NCBI GenBank assembly: GCA_038056915.1
Contig: JBBUEO010000033.1
Location: 1 to 15,637 of the forward strand
DNA from: JBBUEO01 sp038056915
GTDB lineage: Bacteria > Patescibacteriota > UBA1384 > UBA12157 > JAENIV01
Direction of reading: 5' to 3'
DNA: 15,637 bases
Positions 12,561 through 15,637 of this stretch are shown here, piece after piece; position 1 is the first letter of the stretch, and every line of letters starts with the position of its first letter. A program made the translations under genes and the position numbers. The notes under the pieces were generated by a model. It did not search any database. It was given only the letters and a program-made list of their open reading frames with translations, and was not told the origin of the DNA.

Positions 12561-13496
12561 ATGAAAATAAAACCCATGCTTTGTCAAATTCATAAAGATC
12601 CTTTCGAGTCGCAGGAATTTCTTTTTGAACCGAAGCTTGACGGGGTACGGATTATCGCAATTAAAGAAAAAAATCAGGTGCGGCTATATTCCCGTTATTG
12701 GAAATTAAAAAATCAGCCCTTTTTTCAAATTGTTAAAGCTTTAGACAAATATCCCGGCAGTTTTGTTTTAGATGGCGAAATTTGTGCTCTCGATAAAAAA
12801 GGGATTCCCCGTTTTCAACTCATTCAGGATTTGGTCAATTTAGATGATCCTGCTGAAATAAAGAAGCTGGCAGCCGAAAAAAAGCTTATTTATTATGTTT
12901 TTGACATTTTAAAATTGAACAAGCAGGATTTGCAAAAACAGTCACTTTTAGAGCGGAAAAAGATTTTAGAAAAACATATTAATGATTCTCAATATGTTAA
13001 AAAAGTCCCTTATGCGATTGGCGAGGGTAAAAAACATTTTCGGGTATATATAAATAAAGGTTATGAAGGTATAATCGCTAAGAAAAAGAATGGGCTATAT
13101 AAAGCAGAGCGATCTTCAGAGTGGTTAAAAATTAAAGGAGTTCTATCTCAAGAGACAGTCATCGGGGGTTTTACTTACGGGACAGGAAATCGCTTGGGAA
13201 CATTGGGGGCTCTCCTATTGGGTCTTTACAAAAATGGAAATTTGTACTTTGTCGGCGCTTGCGGAACTGGTTTTAATAATAAAACTTTAAAAATCCTCTG
13301 GGGGAAATTACAAAAAATCAAGACAAAAATTTCTCCGTTCTCTCCCCCACCCCGGGTTTTAGATAAAATTCAATGGGTTAGACCGCGACTAGTCGCTCAA
13401 ATAAAATTTTTAGAATGGACTAAAGATAAAAAAATGCGCCAGCCGGTTTTTTTAGGACTCCGCGACGACAAAGGACCAAAGGAATGTGTGTTTTAA
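12561..13496 (+). CDS. ATP-dependent DNA ligase, LigD ligase-domain type
   Basis: This 311-residue enzyme would seal DNA nicks using ATP. Nucleotidyltransferase motifs are in order: motif I EPKLDGVR at 23-30 with Lys25 as the adenylated residue; VLDGEI at 69-74 (motif III); YYVFDILKLN (IIIa); YEGIIAKKK near 168-176 (IV); EWLKIKG near 187-193 (V). An OB-fold domain follows (VIGGFTYGTG, LGALLLGLY, LVAQIKFLEWT), ending in FLGLRDDKGPKEC as in LigD. The polymerase and nuclease domains of full LigD are absent, and no Ku gene is in the window, so its role in end joining is undecided. It may instead act as a stand-alone repair ligase. It lies upstream of a Y-family polymerase but has its own promoter. 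Confidence 0.93.
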   Translation: MKIKPMLCQIHKDPFESQEFLFEPKLDGVRIIAIKEKNQVRLYSRYWKLKNQPFFQIVKALDKYPGSFVLDGEICALDKKGIPRFQLIQDLVNLDDPAEIKKLAAEKKLIYYVFDILKLNKQDLQKQSLLERKKILEKHINDSQYVKKVPYAIGEGKKHFRVYINKGYEGIIAKKKNGLYKAERSSEWLKIKGVLSQETVIGGFTYGTGNRLGTLGALLLGLYKNGNLYFVGACGTGFNNKTLKILWGKLQKIKTKISPFSPPPRVLDKIQWVRPRLVAQIKFLEWTKDKKMRQPVFLGLRDDKGPKECVF

Positions 13497-13550
13497 AAAG
13501 TTAGTTACGAAAAGGTGTCCAGATCTATTAAAGGTCCAGATTTTTGCGCC

Positions 13551-13579
13551 TTGTATGTTCGTTTTTTGTTCGCTATAAT
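13551..13579 (+). promoter_or_regulatory. Promoter of the Y-family polymerase gene
   Basis: TTGTAT (13551-13556), 17 nt, TATAAT (13574-13579). The spacer contains GTTCG twice in direct orientation (13558-13562 and 13568-13572), which might be an operator half-site but does not form a recognisable LexA palindrome. The start is near 13586. Confidence 0.65.
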
Positions 13580-13585
13580 AAAAAT

Positions 13586-13700
13586 GTAAGATAGTCCGCT
13601 AATTTTACTATTCGCTAATTTTCGCGAATCCGGCCTATCTGATTTGTGACGATTAGTGAATAGTAGATTCGTCGGAGGGTATTTCCATATATTTTATATT
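13586..13700 (+). promoter_or_regulatory. Structured leader of the Y-family polymerase mRNA
   Basis: The predicted leader of about 115 nt can fold two exclusive ways. Fold 1 pairs 13589-13598 with 13631-13640 (9 of 10) around an ATTCGC/GCGAAT hairpin (13610-13629). Fold 2 pairs 13606-13619 with 13652-13665 (13 Watson-Crick pairs plus one wobble). GGAGGG follows at 13674-13679. The overlap of the pairing segments suggests an attenuator or translational switch; no known riboswitch class was recognised. Confidence 0.45.
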
Positions 13701-14918
13701 ATGCAAAAACCGATTGATTTTTCTAATTTATTTTTGGATATGAACGCTTTTTTTGCTTCGGTGGAACAGCAAGTCCAGCCGGCTTTTCGCCGCCGGCCGG
13801 TTTGTGTGGCTCCCTACACCGGCGATACCGGCTGTTGCATTGCCAAATCTTATGAAGCCAAAGACTGTGGGGTGCGGACCGGCGTTTCCGTCGGCGAGGC
13901 GAAAAAGCTTTGTCCCGAGATTTTAATTTTAGAGTCGCGACCCGAGCTTTATATGTTCTATCATCGAGAGATTGTCAAAGTTTTGGAAAGTTTCAGTCCT
14001 TTTGTGCAGGTGTTGTCAATTGACGAATTTAATATTAAACTGACTGGTTTAGATCAAAACCGGCTTTCAGCTTCGAAAATGGCTTATACGATTAAAAAAG
14101 CCATTCGCGAGAGGGTCGGCGATTATTTGTTCTGTTCAATTGGCATCGGTCCGAGCAGGTGGCTGGCAAAAGTGGCTGGCGAACTTAAAAAGCCCGATGG
14201 TTTAGTTGTTTTGACTTTGAGGGAGCTTCCAGCTCTTTATCGAAGTATGGAATTGACAGATCTTCCGGGGATTAATATTGGGATGGCGAGGATTCTGCGG
14301 TACCGCCGGATAAAAACGCCTTTTGATTTTTATAACCAGCCCTTGGGTAATTTGTCGCGCTGGCTTGGTCATCCCGGCCGAGCTTGGTACTACCGTTTGC
14401 GCGGTTTTGAGGTTGATGATTTTCGATCAATCACCAAATCCATCGGCCATTCCCATGTTCTGGCGCCCCAATATCGCAATTTCACTTTAGGCCGGCGGGT
14501 TTTAGTCAAGATGACCCATAAAGCGGGGGCAAGACTGCGGGCGAAAAAATTAGCGGCCGGCGGGGTATCAGTAGGAATTAATTTTTTGACCGGCGGTTTT
14601 TGGCAGAAAAATCTTAGCACTGATTTATTGGCTGATAGCCAAAGTCTTGTAAGGATTGCCCTTTCTCTATATGATACTTGTCCTTTTAAAAAACCGCCTT
14701 TGCGGATAGGGGTGACTTTGTTTAACCTAAAAGCAATGTCTGGTCGGCAGATCTCTTTGTTTTCAAAAATAGAAAAAAGTTTTCAGCTTTCGGAGGCGAT
14801 GGACAAAATCAATGGCAAATTCGGCCAGGGGACAATTTACCCGGCGGCAATGTTTGATGTTGTCGATGCCGCCCCGGACCGGATACCTTTTGGCGACCCG
14901 GGGAGATTGAGGTTTTAA
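13701..14918 (+). CDS. dinB: Y-family translesion DNA polymerase (DinB-like)
   Basis: A 405-residue Pol IV/DinB-like polymerase that would copy past damaged bases. LFLDMNAFFASVEQ at 10-23 carries the first metal-binding Asp (13), and LSIDEFNIKL near 107 the Asp-Glu pair. SIGIGPSRWLAKVAGELKKP is the family's nucleotide-contact block, followed by LPGINIGMARIL as the helix-hairpin-helix thumb and a little-finger domain at about 250-360. No beta-clamp motif was clearly identified at the C-terminus, although SLFSK near 355 resembles one loosely. The start is ATG 13701. GGAGGG lies 21 nt upstream, too far for this codon but 9 nt from an in-frame ATA at 13689, so the true start may be non-canonical. 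A GTG at 13656 lies upstream of the ribosome site and is unlikely. Confidence 0.9.
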   Translation: MQKPIDFSNLFLDMNAFFASVEQQVQPAFRRRPVCVAPYTGDTGCCIAKSYEAKDCGVRTGVSVGEAKKLCPEILILESRPELYMFYHREIVKVLESFSPFVQVLSIDEFNIKLTGLDQNRLSASKMAYTIKKAIRERVGDYLFCSIGIGPSRWLAKVAGELKKPDGLVVLTLRELPALYRSMELTDLPGINIGMARILRYRRIKTPFDFYNQPLGNLSRWLGHPGRAWYYRLRGFEVDDFRSITKSIGHSHVLAPQYRNFTLGRRVLVKMTHKAGARLRAKKLAAGGVSVGINFLTGGFWQKNLSTDLLADSQSLVRIALSLYDTCPFKKPPLRIGVTLFNLKAMSGRQISLFSKIEKSFQLSEAMDKINGKFGQGTIYPAAMFDVVDAAPDRIPFGDPGRLRF

Positions 14919-14925
14919 GATCTGT

Positions 14926-14954
14926 TTGATTTCTGTATATAGAAAGGGTAAAAT
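14926..14954 (+). promoter_or_regulatory. Promoter of the ATL-like gene
   Basis: TTGATT (14926-14931), 17 nt, TAAAAT (14949-14954), immediately after the polymerase gene. The start near 14961 precedes AGAGG, the ribosome site of ATG 14973. Confidence 0.65.
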
Positions 14955-14972
14955 ATAAATTAAGAGGAACGA

Positions 14973-15440
14973 ATGCGAAAATCGTGGCAGGAGAAATTGC
15001 GCGAGAATAAAGGACTGCCCAAAGTTGTTATCGCTAAAGGTAAAATGGCCAAACGTTGGGGTAAGGGCAGTTTTGTGGTGCCGGCACCGATTGAGGTTGA
15101 TGAAATAATGAAAAAAGTCCCCAAAGGCAAACTGATTACAGTGGTCGAAATTAGAAAAATTTTAGCCAAAAAGCACCAAACCGATTATTGCTGTCCTTTA
15201 ACTTCAGGAATTTTTCCAATGATCGCCGCCCAAGCGGCTGAAGAAGAAAAAAATCAGGGCCAAAAACAAATAACTCCCTGGTGGCGAACTCTAAAAGTCA
15301 ATGGCATTTTAAACCCGAAATTTCCCGGGGCTCCGGAATTACAGAAAAAAATCCTTGAAAAAGAAGGCCATCAAGTTTTGAAAAGGGGCAAAAATTACTT
15401 TATCCCAAATTATGAAAGATATCTTATTAGAATATTTTAA
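14973..15440 (+). CDS. Alkyltransferase-like (MGMT-fold) DNA-binding protein
   Basis: A 155-residue protein with the winged-helix DNA-binding domain of O6-alkylguanine-DNA alkyltransferase. VPKGKLITVVEIRKILAKKH (about 50-69) matches the family's V-P-x-G-K-V-x-T-Y/V-x-x-I-A helix. The active-site motif P-C-H-R is replaced by P-W-W-R at residues 102-105, so the alkyl-accepting Cys is gone. It is followed by the expected G-x-L-N ... G-x-x-x-Q-K-x-x-L-x-x-E-G. ATL proteins with P-W-H-R, such as E. coli YbaZ, bind O6-alkylguanine and hand the lesion to nucleotide excision repair, so a link to UvrA is plausible but inferred. The basic N-terminal 45 residues (WQEKLRENKGLPKV) are an extension beyond ATL. 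Start ATG 14973 has AGAGG 5 nt upstream. Confidence 0.8.
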   Translation: MRKSWQEKLRENKGLPKVVIAKGKMAKRWGKGSFVVPAPIEVDEIMKKVPKGKLITVVEIRKILAKKHQTDYCCPLTSGIFPMIAAQAAEEEKNQGQKQITPWWRTLKVNGILNPKFPGAPELQKKILEKEGHQVLKRGKNYFIPNYERYLIRIF

Positions 15441-15453
15441 CTAAGAGGGGAAA

Positions 15454-15637
15454 ATGAAAAAATCGTTAATTATCAGTTTAATCGTAATTGCGGTTTCAAT
15501 TGTTGTCGGTATTATATATTATTTTTACATATATTCACCAAAAAAATTACAGATGAATCAAGTTTCTACATCATCCAATAGCCCAAAATCAGCGGAAATA
15601 TGGACTAAAAACAAAACCATTCTTTTTGAAAATACCA
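15454..15637 (+). CDS. Membrane-anchored protein, N-terminal part (runs off window)
   Basis: ATG 15454 follows AAGAGGGGAAA, a good ribosome site, 13 nt after the ATL-like stop. The 61 visible residues begin MKKSLIISLIVIAVSIVVGI, a lysine-led hydrophobic segment that is either a signal anchor or an uncleaved signal peptide. A Ser/Asn-rich linker (STSSNSPKS) and IWTKNKTILFENT follow. The rest probably lies outside the cytoplasm. The family cannot be named from this part. It may be cotranscribed with the ATL-like gene. Confidence 0.75.
   Translation, partial: MKKSLIISLIVIAVSIVVGIIYYFYIYSPKKLQMNQVSTSSNSPKSAEIWTKNKTILFENT

Noticed and set aside
13557..13573. LexA (SOS) operator in the polymerase promoter
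   Set aside because: The two GTTCG units are direct, not inverted, so they do not form the CGAAC-n4-GTTCG palindrome.
1..15637. CRISPR array or insertion sequence
   Set aside because: No regularly spaced repeats and no transposase or IS terminal repeats were seen on either strand.

Overview
The window is AT-rich bacterial DNA with a small-genome, candidate phyla radiation (Patescibacteria) flavour. It has short intergenic gaps, a tRNA without an encoded CCA tail, a short GIY-YIG protein, a DHH-family fragment and a degenerate diacylglycerol-kinase-like protein beside translation genes. The lineage is an inference from gene content and style; no rRNA gene is present to settle it. The scaffold has one 100-N gap (5735-5834).

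Layout. Minus-strand operon at 1-1934: bactofilin, degenerate DAGK-like protein, infC (non-AUG start), rpmI, then the first codons of an unidentified gene. Plus strand 2072-5537: uvrA and rnhB. Minus strand 6273-5520: the RNase P RNA gene rnpB, whose P1 helix overlaps the end of rnhB and whose P3 helix is capped by a complete GIY-YIG ORF. Its promoter is back-to-back with that of tRNA-Gln(UUG) at 6334-6404. From 6405 to 8780 is an accessory stretch. It holds a copy of the tRNA-Gln 3' end, an orphan ORF, a truncated DHH gene, and an aminoglycoside/choline-kinase-like phosphotransferase that appears to start at AUA and is flanked by two copies of a three-hairpin element. A GT2 glycosyltransferase and a convergent ABC exporter follow, then a two-helix membrane protein, a zinc-ribbon orphan with a fine promoter, and a repair block: LigD-type ATP-dependent ligase, Y-family polymerase with a structured leader, and an alkyltransferase-like protein. 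The window ends in a partial membrane-anchored protein.

The most striking observation is the rnpB locus. The RNase P RNA is recognisable along its length (CR-I, the P4 strands with a compensatory change, the AGUGCAACAG and GGUAAGAGC motifs, P1 and P2). A 16-bp perfect stem in the P3 position has a full 86-codon GIY-YIG nuclease gene as its loop, with the start and stop codons at the base of the loop. This resembles an rRNA intervening sequence or homing element, but in RNase P RNA. The 100-N gap lies in the same RNA and appears to correspond to no missing bases.

Several genes bear on DNA damage: UvrA (nucleotide excision repair), the ATL-like protein (ATLs elsewhere flag alkylated bases for NER), the Y-family polymerase (translesion synthesis) and the LigD-like ligase. 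RNase HII removes ribonucleotides from DNA. They are not one operon, and most have their own promoter.
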